Shown here piece by piece: positions 35,893 to 47,770 of a DNA stretch of 64,000 nucleotides. Under the pieces are notes generated by a model. The model saw nothing but the letters and a program-made list of their open reading frames with translations. It made no database searches and had not been told where the DNA came from. The position numbers were made by a program, and so were the translations under genes. This DNA is from Jaltomata sinuosa (taxonomy: Eukaryota > Streptophyta > Magnoliopsida > Solanales > Solanaceae): positions 1-64,000 of the forward strand of contig QJPP01002953.1 in assembly GCA_003996215.1 (NCBI GenBank), written 5' to 3'. The first letter of the stretch is position 1; every line of letters begins with the position of its first letter.

Positions 35893-36426
35893 AAAGCAAA
35901 GGAGATGATGAAAATTCATTCCAAGGTAAAAGAGGCCATTGAAAAGAACAATTCAAAGGTGGCCAACCGAAAGAATCGGGGAAGGAAGGAAGTGATTTTC
36001 AACCCGGACGATTGGGTGTGGGTTCATTTCCGAAAGGAGAGGTTCCCACAAGTTCGAAAAGGAAAGCTAAGCCCAAGGGGAGACGGACCCTTCAAAGTGC
36101 TCAAGCGGATAAATGACAATGCATACATGATTGACTTACCAAGTGAGTATAATGTTCATAATGTTTTCAATATTAGTGATCTTTCTCCTTGTGTTGTAGG
36201 TGATCAATTGGATTCGAGGACGAATCATTTTCAAGAAGGGAAGGATGATTCTAGATTTGAAAGCATGGATGGTACTATCTTGGATGTCACTTATCCTTCA
36301 AGGCCTTTCACACGTAGTCAAGCTAAAAAGCTCCAAGACCTTCAAGCAATGTTCATGAAAAGGGAAGCATTGGAGAAGCTTGAAGAATCTCAAAGGAAAG
36401 AATACAATGTGTGGGTGGTCCATTAA
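35893..36426 (+). pseudogene. pol: pol of the CRM-like element: integrase C-terminus running into the LTR
   Basis: It is in the same frame, with the GPF module (L-S-P-R-G-D-G-P-F-K-V-L) at about 36070-36105. Then come S-R-T-N-H-F and a C-terminal tail with P-F-T-R-S-Q-A-K-K-L-Q ending at 36424-36426 TAA. The last 60 codons lie within the 3' LTR (from 36246). No canonical chromodomain is seen; CRM elements usually have a divergent CR motif in this place. The tail is moderately conserved in the 5' LTR copy. Confidence 0.88.
36213..36245 (+). promoter_or_regulatory. Pre-LTR motif and polypurine tract of the CRM-like element
   Basis: TTCGAGGACGAA at 36213-36224 (here within coding sequence) ends 21 bp before the LTR. 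The purine tract AGAAGGGAAGGA (36234-36245) abuts the LTR. Confidence 0.8.
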
Positions 36427-36889
36427 AGTGAGGTGGAAGGAGGAATTCAAGAATTCCCAAAAGAAGACAACCAAACAAGGCCCTTACTTCATTAAGGGCA
36501 AAATTGTAATAGCTAGTGTCTTCTTATTCCCTAGTATAAGTAGTAGCTTTTCTTCATTTTGAAGACTAGTTTTTGCATATTGAAGATTGATACTCTAAAC
36601 TTGTAGTTGCTAGTGTAAGGCTTAGTGTAATTCCCTTAAGGAATTAGTGAGTGATTAGGGTGACTCTCTTGATTGTTAGTTTAACTTCTTTACTTAATTA
36701 ATCGAAGGTCTCCCACTTGTGGATTTCATTTAGGTTTCCTTGATTAGTTGAGTTGAATTAGTATCTAGTTGTTGGAATCAATTGGGAGGTGAGGGTTTTA
36801 GCCCTTTGTTGCCCATAATTTCAATTCCTAGTTATTAATTCTCATAACCTTTCCTTCGTTTCTTCTTGTTTTTTGTATTTCCGTTATCA
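36246..36889 (+). repeat. 3' LTR of the CRM-like element
   Basis: It reads TGATTCTAGA to CGTTATCA, 644 bp, followed by the target duplication ATAAC. The first 181 bp encode the C-terminal end of the polyprotein. Confidence 0.95.
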
Positions 36890-37929
36890 ATAACTGTGTG
36901 TCTTCAGGTATGAGTTTCACAGAGTCCATCCATAGCTCGTGGATTGACCTCGTAGTTCTCAGAAAAAAAATCATTTTTGCAGTTCTGAGTTCCACGGTTG
37001 CTATCCATAGTCCAAAGAATGAATCACAGGCCATAGACTGCCCAGCCCGTGAAAACTAGTTCAGCTTCTAACATAAATTTTAACATTTTTATGCATGATT
37101 TTATCAAATTTTCACCATTAACACACACTTGTACACTAAGTCCAAGTACCTACTTGCACAATCCATATAATCATAAAGTACTAACAAGGGCAACCCTAGG
37201 TCAAGTTTATTTTAAACCAAAATCTGAACAAGAAAAGAAAAATCAAGTTCGTACCTTGTGGAATTGGATAATATATAAGTAGAAACTTTGTAAAATTACA
37301 TAATTTGACCAAAGACATCGACCCTCAATCCTTTTTGGTATACTTTCGCCCCTTTTGGAAGAAAATATTATGGTGGGTTCGATTATGTTGAGGGAAAAAT
37401 AATTATGGAATCTTGATGGACTATTTGGTTGGGAATTTTAGGTGTTTTGGAGTGTTAATCAATGCTAAAGAGTAGAGGGAGACGTTGGCTTCCAATTGAG
37501 CGTGTCAGGTGTATAGGAAGGGTTTTAATTTAAATCGTGAGTCAGGATGGGCCACCAAAAAAAAAGTCAGATAAATTGACCTGGGTTCCATGAGCCCCAT
37601 TCACGGGTCGTGGAACAAACCACAGTTTGTAAAATGGGCTCGTGGAATGAGTTCTACCATGAGTTCCTCCATTTCTCCCAGCAAACATTAGCCTTATGTT
37701 GCCTCCCAAGGAGCGCCTAATTTAATGTTACGGCACAACATAAGTCACTTGACTACTCAGACTTCATCAAGTTACCCCCATTGGTTGCGTCCCATGCAGC
37801 GCCTGATTTAACATTGCATCACGACGCAGGTTCCTTGGCTACTCAGACATCACCAAAGGCCCAGATGTCCACAACTTTAATCTCCTCTGCAGTTCCCAAA
37901 TAGGTTTTTACACGCAGACCATTCATCTT

Positions 37930-39000
37930 GAATTATTTACCTTCATAGTTCTCAAGCTCAATTGCACCATATAGGAACACTTGTACCTTTTGAAATGGCC
38001 CCATCCACTTAGACTTCAGCTTGCCAGGAAACAAGTGTAGTCTTGAGTTGAATAGCAAAACCAAACCATCCTGCGCAAAGTCTTATTTTAAATCTTTTGA
38101 TCATGGTACATCTTCATATTCTCCTTGTACAGGTTGAACTCTTATAAGCTTTGAGCCAGAACTTATCTATCTCATTTAACTGACCAAGCCGTTGATAAGA
38201 TATGTCACCCAAATTCAAATTTAGCTTCTTGAGTGCCCATTTGGATTTATGCTCAAGCTCAACTGGCAAATGACATGGCTTTTCAAACATAATTTGATAG
38301 GGAGACATACCTATAGGAGTCTCAAAAGCAGTCTGATACATCCATAAAGCATCATCAAGTTTCCTCGACCAATTCATTCTAATTGCATGCACAATCTTTG
38401 CAAGGATTATCTTTATTTCTCGGTTGGAAACCTCAACTTCCCACTAGATTGTGAATGATAAGGAGTTCCCATATTATGCCTCACTCTATATTTCTCAAGT
38501 AGAGCTCAAAACAACTTATTATAAAAGTGAGAGCCTCCATCACTCATGATTTCCCTTGGTGTACCAAATCTGGAAAAGATATTTTTCTTCAAGAACATTG
38601 TGACACTATTTTCTTTATGATTGGGAGGCATAACTGCCTCCACCCACTTGGATACATAGTCAATAGCTACAAGTATTACTTTATCCCATTCGAACAGGCC
38701 CATGAAATCAATGCCTCAAACATCAAACAGTTCAACCACAAGAATAGGGGTGAGGGGAAGCTCATGCTTCCTTGATATGACACCTTCTCTTTGACATCAA
38801 TCACAAGCCTTTGCATAATCATGGGCATCTTGATGAAGAGTTGGTTAATAGTACCTATATTGCAAGATCTTATGAGTTTTATGAATACCACTATGATGCC
38901 CTCAACAAGGGATGAATGACATACCTCTAATATACTCATTATCTCTGCCTCAGGCACACATCTATGAATAATCCCATCAGCACAAACATAACATCACTTA
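37930..39000 (-). pseudogene. pol: Integrase of A1
   Basis: It is decayed and in several frames. From right to left come a zinc-region remnant (38750-38990), the core with A-I-D-Y-V-S-K-W-V-E-A and M-S-D-G-G-S-H-F (38500-38700), and R-K-L-D-D-A-L-W with T-P-I-G-M-S-P-Y (38280-38390). A GPF-type tail is only recognisable as W-M-G-P-F-Q-K-V-Q-V (about 37980-38010). The order and motifs match the integrase of the intact Athila-like element at 49938-51242. Confidence 0.82.
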
Positions 39001-39269
39001 CCAAATAATTAGCAAAGTCTACAAACCATGGAATCAAGTCATATGATGTAGCCAATACTTACTCATCTGGAAAGGTATCATCAATCTTAATCTCATCTTT
39101 TAGTTTTAGCATCGCCACTTCTTCCAATCTAGAAAGTAGTCAGCTACCTGCATCTCAGTCCCCTTTCGACCCTTTACCTCAAAGTCAAATTCTTACAACA
39201 GAAGTACCCACCGAATCAATCTGAGCTTCATGTCCTATTTTGCCATAAGGTACCTAAGAGATTCATCGT

Positions 39270-40660
39270 TAGTGTGCACAATCACCTTCATGTCAAGAAA
39301 ATATTATCTGAACTTCTCAAATGCAAAATCCACAGCAAGCAGCTCTGGTTCCATCACAGTATAATTCTTCTGAGCAGTATTGAGTGCTTTGCTAGCGTAG
39401 TATATAGGATGGAGAATCTTCTCACATGTTTGTCCTAGGACTGCTTCTAGTGCCACTCCACTAAAATCACACATCACTTCAAAAGGTTGGGACCAATTGT
39501 AACAATGATAGGAGCGGATATCAACTTTTCCTTGAGGCATTCAAATGCCTTTAGACATGCATCATCAAAAACAAACTTCACATCCTTCTCCAATAACTTG
39601 CACAAAGGGTGTGCAATTTTAGAAAAATCCTTTATGAATCTGTGATAAAATCTAGCATCCCCCTAAAAGCTTCGAACATTTTCATAGAAACCGGTGGAGG
39701 CAATTTTTCAATCACCTCAATCTTCACTTTATCAACCTTAATGCCCTTTTTAGAGATCTGGTGGCCAAGCAGTATACCTTCTTTCACCATGAAGTGACAC
39801 TCTTCACATCTCTTCAACACACAACTCAAATGGGCTAAGCAGTTATCAAAGGATTCATCTACCATAGAAAAGTTATCCATTAATACCTCGATAGTTTCCT
39901 CCATCATGTCTAAGAAGATTGATATTATATAATGCTAAAAGGTCATCGGCGCATTACATAGCCCAAATGGCATCCGCTTTAAAGCAAATGTCCCATATGG
40001 ACAAGTGAAAGTGGTATTCTCTTGGTCTTTGGGAGAAATTGAGATCTGATTGTATCCCAAATAACCATAAAGAAAACAAAGCCATCCTCTACCAACAATA
40101 TGGTCTAACATCTGATCCATGAATAACATCAAGAAATGATCTTTTTCAGTCCACATATTCAGCTTCCTGTAGTCCTTGCACATACGCCAACCTATGCGGG
40201 CCTCATCGGAATAAGCTCATTCTTTGCATTTGGGACCACAGTGATTTCACCCTTTTTGGCACATATTAAATTAGGCTTACCCACTTGTAGTATGCAATTG
40301 GATAAACCACACCTGCATTCAACCACTTGATGATTTCCTTCTTGATGACCTCTTACATAGGTAGATGCAACCTACACTGATGCTCAATACTCAAAATACA
40401 ATCTGGCTTGAGTTGGATTTTATGAGTGCAATGCCTAGTGGAATACCAATGATGTCAGCAATGGACCAACTAATGGCCCTCTTGAATTTTCTAAAAATGG
40501 ATACTAGAGCCTCTACTTGTCCTTCATTTAAATTAGCAGCAATAATAATCGGAAAGGTATTGTTGACTCCCAAGAAAACATATTGCAGGTGCTATGGGAC
40601 AGCCTTGAGCTCCAGGACTGGAGGCTGCTCAATAAAAGGTCTGGCCGATGGGGTTGCATA
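39270..40660 (-). pseudogene. pol: Reverse transcriptase and RNase H of A1
   Basis: RT motifs on the minus strand are C-K-D-Y-R-K-L-N, Y-L-G-Y-N-Q-I-S-I, F-T-C-P-Y-G-T-F-A and M-P-F-G-L-C-N-A-P (39935-40183). The catalytic box reads L-M-D-N (about 39870) where Athila normally has F-M-D-D, so the second Asp is lost. The RNase H (39304-39540) keeps P-I-Y-Y-A-S-K-A-L and the Glu of E-P-E-L but has C-D-F-S for C-D-A-S. Frames change at least twice. Confidence 0.85.
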
Positions 40661-42234
40661 ATTCTTCAAGTCCAAATCTAGATTTTTCAGAGAATATGTG
40701 TAAGACCCCATATTGGTGAGCGCATCAACCATATCATTATACTCCTCAATGTCCTCTCCATAAAAATTTATTATCACAACCGCAAGTGCTTCAACACCAA
40801 AACGCTCCTCAACAGGTATTAGTGGCTGCTCCTCATCAACTACATTTATCACTAAGACCACACATATATCACTAGGGTGCTTCATTGACTGATGAATATT
40901 AAAAGTCACTTATTTATCATTCAGTCTGAACTTCATCTGTTCGATTTATATGTCAACTAAAGCATGTCCGGTGGCAAGTAATGGTCTCCCCAAGAAAATA
41001 GGACCTCAAAGTCAACCTCATAGTCAAGAATCACAAAATCCATCAGAAAGATAAATAACTCAACTTTCACAAGCACATCATAGAGAATACCCATAGGCCT
41101 TTCACCGTGTGATCTGCCATAAAAAGTCATATTGACAATTGTTTGAGGGCTCTCAATCCCAATTGTCGAAACACTGCTAGTAATATGAGATTAATAATAG
41201 CACACAAATCACACAAGGCCTTGGCAAAGTTAAAGGGTCTTCCTTTTTTGCACAAGAAAATGGGAGGCTATTGCACTACAGTGGTGCAAATTATCACCGG
41301 GCTAAAAGTTCACGGTCCTTTTCATAGTCACAAGATCCTTCATAAACTTCACATAACCAGACATCTGCTCCAATACTTCGATCAAAGGGATGTTCATCGA
41401 AATTTGCTTCAATATGGAGATGAACTTGTGATACTTCTTTTCTTAAGTATTTTTGATCAATCTCGGCAAGAAAGGTATAAAAGGTCGTGGAGTAGGAGTT
41501 GAAATCTGAGTGACCTCCTTCTCCTTCCTTTTAGTAGCTACATACTTCTTCTTACCAATTTGAGGCTGCTTCTCAATAGAATCCTCATAAAAAAACTATT
41601 CTTCAGATTCAACCAACCTTTCAGTAGCAACATTCTCAGGCTCAGCCAAATCATCAATAACTATATGAACATAAGGTTCGCCAGTCTCCTTTCCACTTTG
41701 ATTATTCACCGCCATGCATTGCCCATCATTTTTCAGATTCTAGACTATGTTGCTTGGTACCTTTTTGGAGTTGATTTAGGGTTGTAGACATTTGGCCTAG
41801 CTGCTTCTTAATCTGCCTAATTACCATGGAATGTGACTCTACCTTTTGGTTCATTCCTTATAATTCTGCATGGATCTCCTTAAGTCTCTCGTTAGTTGTT
41901 TCTACCTTTTTCAGCACTTTAGACAACATGTTCTCCATCTTTGAAAAACTAGACTCCCCTTCACGGTTACCAGGTGGGATGTATAAACCACTTCTACTAT
42001 TTTTGTACTTGTACCTATTCTTTCAGTCACCATCTCTATATCAGTCTATACTCCTATCTTTGTACCTAGATCGGTTGTTATTATCACTACTGTAGTTCCA
42101 ACCTTGATTCCCTTGACCTTGGTGCCAAGTGTCTTGATTAGACCTTTGGACCTTGGCCCAAAAACCTTCCACCTGATCATTTAAATAGTTTACCTCCTCA
42201 TAAAAATCAGATTACTCATGTCTTAGTGCTTTAT
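40661..42234 (-). pseudogene. gag: Protease and gag C-terminal part of A1
   Basis: The segment with Y-G-E-D-I-E-E-Y-N-D-M-V-D-A-L and L-D-L-D-L-K-N (40592-40909) is the post-protease linker, also found at 48190-48330. The protease region (about 40900-41110) matches by its L-G-R-P-type segment and reads poorly. The gag C-terminus (41850-42230) shows S-G-L-Y-I-P-P-G-N-R-E and a coiled-coil-like stretch. Homology is clear with 47030-47280 of the intact copy. The gag N-terminus is missing. Confidence 0.75.
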
Positions 42235-44281
42235 TATAACACCCCAGAACTCAGAAAGAACTCAGAAAATTTCCATCTCCATTCAGGACCCACGGGCGTC
42301 GTGGACACGATGGCCCATTGAGATCCCTGTGGGAAGAGCCCAGAGGCTCTGTCAGCTTACCTCAGCTATATGGGGGTCCCCATGGACGTCAAAGGTTCAA
42401 CGAGTCATGGGGGAGCCTATGGAAAACCACCAGTGCTCCTCCTAAGTCTCCTCAGCCCCGATAGGAAATCACCACGACCATCATGGATGTGATGGGCTGT
42501 GGGATCCATCGTGAGGACTATCCAGAGGACCAGTCCCAGTCTGCCCTATTCCAATGCCCTGGTCGATGGGCTATCTCAGGTCCGACACCCTTTGGGTGGC
42601 CCAATTTTTATCTTTTTCCAATTCTATTAACTCCGATCCTAAGTGATTTTAGGAGTAATCAAAGGGTTTTTACTCTTTTTCCCTCATTGCTCCTAAACAA
42701 AAATTGACACTTTGCAGTTTCAATCAAAAAAAAGGAAGTGTTTCCTCTCAAGAAGAAGCAGGAGGGTTTTTCTTAAGTTCAGCCCCAAATCCAAAGGTTC
42801 AACTGTAGAATTTACTTCCACATATGTGGGATTTTATCAATGTGTTCCTTTCAACCATTGAGTCCCTAGATTCAGCCAGTTCTTCAATTTCTCCATGAAC
42901 TATTCATACCAAGGGTTCCTAGCTCTTAGGGATTCATTGTAATTTAGATGCTCCCTGCTTATATTGATTTATACTTCATGTTTCTTGGAGAATTTGCATA
43001 GTCACTTGTACAGGACTCAAAAACCCTAGTTGGTCTTAATTTCAGTATTCATAAATTATACTTTCTAGGTAGATAATTCAGATAATTATGTTTCAAAATT
43101 AGAATGCCATCAGTATCAGTATATATGTATGTGCATTCTCAGATAATTATTAGTATTTGAGCTATCTAGTATTTAAGCTTGTATTTTAGTGCTTATAGTT
43201 TCTGTTTGGAGTAGACTTAGTATCAAGCAGATGACGGGATGAAGGCCTAGTTATCAGATTAGGCTAAGACCTTTAGTAGCATTCCCTCAATCCCAGAACT
43301 ACGGTGCCACTATAGTTATAAAGAGGGGTCTTCTTCTAGTTCCCCAGTGCCTAAGTTCAGACAGGATAGAGCGCCACGCTCTAAGTCCCAAGGTACAGTT
43401 ACTAGTGGACGCACTCATCCAGTGTGGTAGGAACAACCAGGGTGAGTGCATGGCAGGTAGTGGAAATTTCTTTAGGTGTGGCAAGTCAGGCCACAGGATG
43501 AGATATTGTCCAGCAGCTTCACAGAAGGGCAAAGGTGTTCGCCCACAAAATTAGGTCAGTTCTACGGCAGCTCCAGCGGGTTGCCCCACTTAGCAGGGTG
43601 CCTCATCTGGTACAAGTGGTGGTCAGCACCAGAACATGTTGTATGCTCTTCAGACTTGATAGGACCAAGAGGATTCTCTCAATGTGGTCACGGATACGTT
43701 ACAAGTCTTCCATTTAGATTTTTATGCATTGTTAGTCCTAGGGACTACACTTTTCTTTGTAACTCCTTATATACCAGTGAATTTCAGTGTTAGTCCAGAA
43801 ATCCTTCCAAAACCCTTCTCAGTCTCTACTCCAGTTGGTGATCTAATTATAGCTAGACGGTTATACAGAAATTTCCCTGTCACAGTCTCTTATAAGGTCA
43901 CCTCATCCGATCTTGTAGAGTTAGAAATGACTAACTTCGATATTATTCTAAGAATGGATTGGTTACGTTCATGTTATGCCTCAGTTGAATGCAGAACTAG
44001 GATCGTATGATTTTAATTTCCAAATGATCCACTCTTAGAATGGAAGGGTAATACCTCAGTGCCTATAAGTCAATTCATCTCTTACCTGAAGGCTAGAAAA
44101 ATAATTTCCAAAGGATATATCTATCATCTTGTTCGGGTTAAGGATTCAAACTTCAAAACCCCAAATCCTGAGTTAGTACCAGTGGTAAGTGAGTTCCCAG
44201 AAGTGTTTCCATAAGATATTCCCAAAGTTCCTCCCAAAAGAGGAATCAACTTCGGAATAGATCTCCTTCTAGATACCCAGC
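42235..44281 (+). mobile_element. Tekay-type element Y2, 5' fragment with internal deletion
   Basis: An LTR of the Y type starts at 42235 (TATAACACCC, one base from TGTAACACCC). It carries the same GAGTAGACTTAGTA and ACGGTGCCACTATAG segments as the Y1 LTR. At about 43325 it switches abruptly into the Gag nucleocapsid region, so the rest of the LTR, the primer site and most of gag are deleted. The sequence continues through protease to the start of RT, where the Athila-like element inserted at 44281. Confidence 0.87.
43325..44281 (+). pseudogene. pol: gag end and protease of Y2
   Basis: The nucleocapsid knuckle C-x-C-G-K-S-G-H-R-M-R-Y-C is partly kept (its first Cys is Phe, about 43470-43510). 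The protease active-site box is L-L-V-L-G-T-T, with Val in the Asp position (about 43737), and N-F-D-I-I-L-R-M-D-W-L follows. Several TAG/TGA stops occur. The frame resumes after the 13-kb insertion at 57379 with P-I-S-I-P-P-Y-R-M-A-P. Confidence 0.85.
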
Positions 44282-45659
44282 TGATGTGCCGGGATTTTAC
44301 GGCATATTTGACGCCTTAAACTAAGAATACTCGCAAGTTTTTAAGCAACCCTTGTGGTTTTTTGATGTTTTTATGTTGAATTTGCAGGAAATGGAGACAA
44401 AGATAGAAAAAGAAGAAAATAGGCTCAAAGAACCCCACTGGATAGGAGTGACGCTTGGCATGACGGGTCATCACACAGGTGACTGACCGTCAGCCAAGCC
44501 ACCAAACCTGGCAGCAACTAAAAGTTCACTGGATAGTGGCGACGGATAGAGTGATGGACTGTCAGGGAAGCCTTCAAGCTTTGACAGTCAAAGTTCAGCC
44601 ACTGCCTAAGAGTGACGGTTCATCTGACGGCCAGTCACATGCTTGACGGCCCGTCAGGTGAAGCCGTCAAAGTCAAAAGCGGGATTCTGATTTTTTTTTG
44701 GAACTTTATTTTCCTGGACTAATATAAATACCCAGGGTTAGGGTTATTTTTAGAATCCATCATCCGACACTTGTAACATATTTTGAGAGCAACTTTGAGA
44801 GAAAAGAACGAAGAAAATAATATCTTTGTCTTCTTCCTTGGGATTTTCACCATTGGTGCTTGGATTCTACGAAGTTCAAAGTCAAGTAATAATTTTCTAT
44901 TGTAAGACTTCCTTCTTCTCATATGAATACTATTATTTCTTTACTTAATTTTGCTAGCATGAGTGGCTAACTTTCCACAACTAGGGTTGTGGGATTCATG
45001 GCAAAAGTAACAATATAGATTCCGGGTAGCGTTAGGTTTGATTTATATGTTGTTCACGTTGTTAATCATGTGTTATTAACGTTTTCTAATGGTTGCAAAC
45101 ATTAGGACATGCCTAGGGTTAATTTTATTGAACTAAGAGATTAAAACCGGGTAAATTTGATTAACAACGAGGATTCGAGACTTTTAACTCTCGTCTTATG
45201 ATTAATGCTTTAGCAAGATTGATCTACTTGATATTTTAGATTGAAATGAGAAATTTTACCTTTTCAAGTTCGAGAGAATTGGAAAGGAAATTTGTCTATT
45301 TGGTTGAGAAACGCTTAGATGATAACATGAATTCAATCACATCGTGATAGACATATGGAAAGAACCCGACTAAGCTTTAAATCAAAATTGTTACGACGCC
45401 ATGGTGAACACTTCCCTAGTTCACTTCTCATATTGATTTTAAACTCTTGAAAACTCGTTGATTGTTATTTAAATTGTTTGAAAGTTGATAATTATAAACC
45501 CCCCCAAATTACCAGAAACTATCGATTACTAGTCAACTAAGTTACTAACGACTTAATTTATACTTTATTCCCTATGGGATTGACCCCAACCTTGGTTGGG
45601 TTCTATATTTAACAACGACCGCTTGCGCTTCTTAATTTAAGTGTAATTTGGGCGTATCA
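44282..45659 (+). repeat. 5' LTR of A2
   Basis: It reads TGATGTGCCGGG to GGGCGTATCA. It contains a cluster of mirrored GACGG/CCGTC motifs (44430-44670), then the promoter-like TATAAATA and a C-run near 45500. The 3' LTR has an extra stretch of roughly 25 bp within the motif cluster (about 56250-56285). Confidence 0.95.
44723..44730 (+). promoter_or_regulatory. TATA box of the A2 5' LTR
   Basis: TATAAATA is followed by a conserved TTAGGGTTATTT segment. It is repeated at 56445-56452 in the 3' LTR. It is the likely core promoter, with R starting some 30 bp downstream (inference). Confidence 0.65.
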
Positions 45660-45664
45660 AATTT

Positions 45665-45682
45665 TGGCGCCGTTGTCGGGGA
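45665..45682 (+). other. Primer binding site of A2 (tRNA-Asp type)
   Basis: TGGCGCCGTTGTCGGGGA begins 5 bp after the LTR. It matches the tRNA-Asp primer site commonly seen in Athila elements except for one base (T for C). Confidence 0.88.
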
Positions 45683-45791
45683 ATACGGTCGTTCATTAAG
45701 TCCGGTGTGTTTGGTTGACCCTTAGTCATACTTTCCTGACTTACTTTTATTTGTTGTTTTTGTTTTATTTTTACAGGGTACATAGTTGTGC

Positions 45792-47083
45792 ATGCCAAGT
45801 ACCCGGCGCTCGGGTGAACCAATATTACCTTGCGATCTCGAGCTTGCTAGAACGTTAAGGCAAAACATAAATGCACAACAACAAGAGGCAGCGAGACTCG
45901 CTGCAGCTCAGCAGGCCCAACAACACTTGAATGCTGATGATATTGAGGATGATGTTGGGTTGGATGATAAGAGTGTAGTGGTTGATGGCAAACCAGCGAA
46001 TGATGTTAATAACAATGCTCCAGCCGATCAGAGGCCACAACAGCGAGGTAGAGGTCGACAGCAACCAAGGCAGTATGCTTTGGATGATGATGAGGATATC
46101 GACTTGGATGGAGTTGGTGCTACGGGCACCATTGTTCTTCATTCTCTATCGCTTGGAGTTAAGTTCAACATTACGAGCATGATGATTCAGTTGTTGAACT
46201 TAAAGGGACTGTTTCGTGGTGTTGCTGGTGATGATCCAAACCGACACCTGATGAATTTTGTGGGTATCTGCAAGTCGTTCAAATTTCCTGGAGTGAGTCA
46301 GACAGCGATCAGGCTCAGGTTGTTCCCTTTATCTCTATCTGATGAGGTAGCATTGTGGTTGACAGAGCTAACCCCTGACTCTATCACAACCTGGGGAGAG
46401 TTTAAAGGAGCTTTCCTAGAAAGGTTTTTTCCTCCCTCTAGGATGATATAGTTGAGGGATGAAATTAGAAACTTCAGACAACAACCTCATAAGGCTTTGC
46501 ATGAGACTTTGTTGCGGTTCAAGAAGAAGCTGACAGAATGCCTGAACCATCAGTTGACCGACAATTTCCTAATGCAGACATTCTACAGGGAACTGAATTC
46601 GGCTACCAAGCTGACACTGGATAATGCAGCAAATGGAGCGTTTAAGGGTCTTACCTTTGTTGATGCCACAGCTATTTTGGATCGGCTCACTAAAACCAAC
46701 AGGGCCTGGCATACATGGGAGACAGAGATATCTTCTAGAACTTATGCAGTCAGTATGTCAACGGAGCAGTGCAGGAAGGAGGAAGAGCGGGACCAAGATA
46801 CGGCCCATCTGAAAACGCAAATGGACCTACTGACAAAACATTTGTTGTCAGGAGGTATGGAGAAAGTGAAATTTGTGGTTCCCAAAGTAGAGCAGCAGAG
46901 TCTGAATCTGATGAGGATGCTAATTATTTGGGGGGTTTCCAGGCCAATGTCCAGGGAAACCAAGGTCAGAAATATCAGAAGGACAACTACTATGAAAAGG
47001 CTGGCTACAGAGATCGTGATCAGGATAACTGGAAGAATAAAACCAATAGAGGTGGGTTGTACATACAACCTGGTAATCGATAA
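45792..47083 (+). pseudogene. gag: gag of A2
   Basis: The ATG at 45792 (M-P-S-T-R-R-S-G-E) is the chosen start; a T-rich tract and ACAG lie just upstream. A Gln/Ala-rich helix (residues 20-45) is followed by an acidic region. The Gag domain has D-P-N-R-H-L-M-N-F, L-R-L-F-P-L-S-L, A-L-W-L-T-E-L, T-T-W-G-E-F and F-L-E-R-F-F-P-P. A TAG at 46449-46451 breaks the frame (Gln expected). The C-terminal half reads on in frame to about 46860, then shifts frame: E-S-D-E-D-A-N-Y-L-G-G-F is read in another frame up to TAA 47081-47083 (G-L-Y-I-Q-P-G-N-R). Confidence 0.88.
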
Positions 47084-47770
47084 AGAGCTAGCAATGAGAC
47101 AGGGACATCCAAATTGGAGAATATGATGGTGAAAATGTTGTTGAAGGTTGAATCTACTGACTCCAGAGTCAAGGAAATGAAATCTGAATTATCATCAATG
47201 AGTCAGTTGGTGGATTCTCATTCCACCTCAATCAAGAAGTTAGAGCAACAAATGAGTCAAATCTCGGTGTCTCTAAATCAAAGGAAAGTTGGTACATTGC
47301 TAAGTGACACCATTCAAAACCCGAGGAACGATGGGAATTGTATGGCGATCACCACAAGAAGTGGTAAGACAGTAGAGGATGATTCTAAATTGCTCACGGA
47401 GAAGAGCAAGGAAGTTGAAAAACTTACAAAACAAATGCCAAAGCCTCCTCCTCCTTTCCCTCATAGGATCAAAAAAAAGGTGGAAGACGGAAAATTCCAC
47501 AAGTTTATCACCATGCTCAAGCAGATCTCTGTGAATATCCCTCTGGTGGATGCGCTTGAACAAATGCCCGGTTATGCCAAGTTCATGAAGGACTTGATCA
47601 CAAAGAAGAGGTCAGTAAGTTTTGAACCAGAAGATAACCTCCACCATTGTAGCGCCATTTCAGCAAGGTCGCTAGTCCAAAAGAAAGAAGATCGGGTGCG
47701 TTCACTATTCCTTGCACCATCGGGGAGTTTAATTTTGCAAAATCTCTTTGTGACTTGGGGGCTAGCATAA
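47084..47770 (+). pseudogene. gag: gag C-terminal coiled coil and pro linker of A2
   Basis: It is in frame with the preceding gag segment after a stop. A predicted coiled coil (L-E-N-M-M-V-K-M-L to I-S-V-S-L-N-Q) is followed by the A-I-T-T-R-S-G-K segment, a K-P-P-P-P-F-P-H-R motif and F-M-K-D-L-I-T-K-K-R. All are typical of the Athila gag-pro junction. A frameshift near 47690 moves the protease into another frame. Confidence 0.85.

Larger units (their letters stand above)
29455..36889 (+). mobile_element. CRM-like chromovirus, structurally complete
   Basis: It has two LTRs of 644 bp each (29455-30098 and 36246-36889) and a perfect 5-bp target duplication ATAAC (29450-29454, 36890-36894). 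It also has a Met-tRNA-like primer site, one long gag-pol frame and a polypurine tract. The end of the polyprotein lies within the 3' LTR, as described for CRM (centromeric retrotransposon) elements. By eye the LTRs differ by about 12 substitutions and two 1-bp indels (about 2%), so it is among the younger insertions here. It interrupts the old Athila element. Confidence 0.93.
36890..42234 (-). mobile_element. Old Athila-like element A1, pol and gag fragment
   Basis: This is the third fragment of A1 in the minus orientation. From right to left it contains the end of gag, protease, RT, RNase H, integrase, and the start of the pol-ORF3 spacer with two tandemly placed copies of a conserved non-coding block (about 37690-37765 and 37780-37850). 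The gag is cut at 42234, where the Y2 LTR begins. The 36895-38090 part is non-coding except for the decayed integrase tail, and carries mirrored CACGG/CCGTG motifs at 36900-37065 and 37590-37670. Confidence 0.87.
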
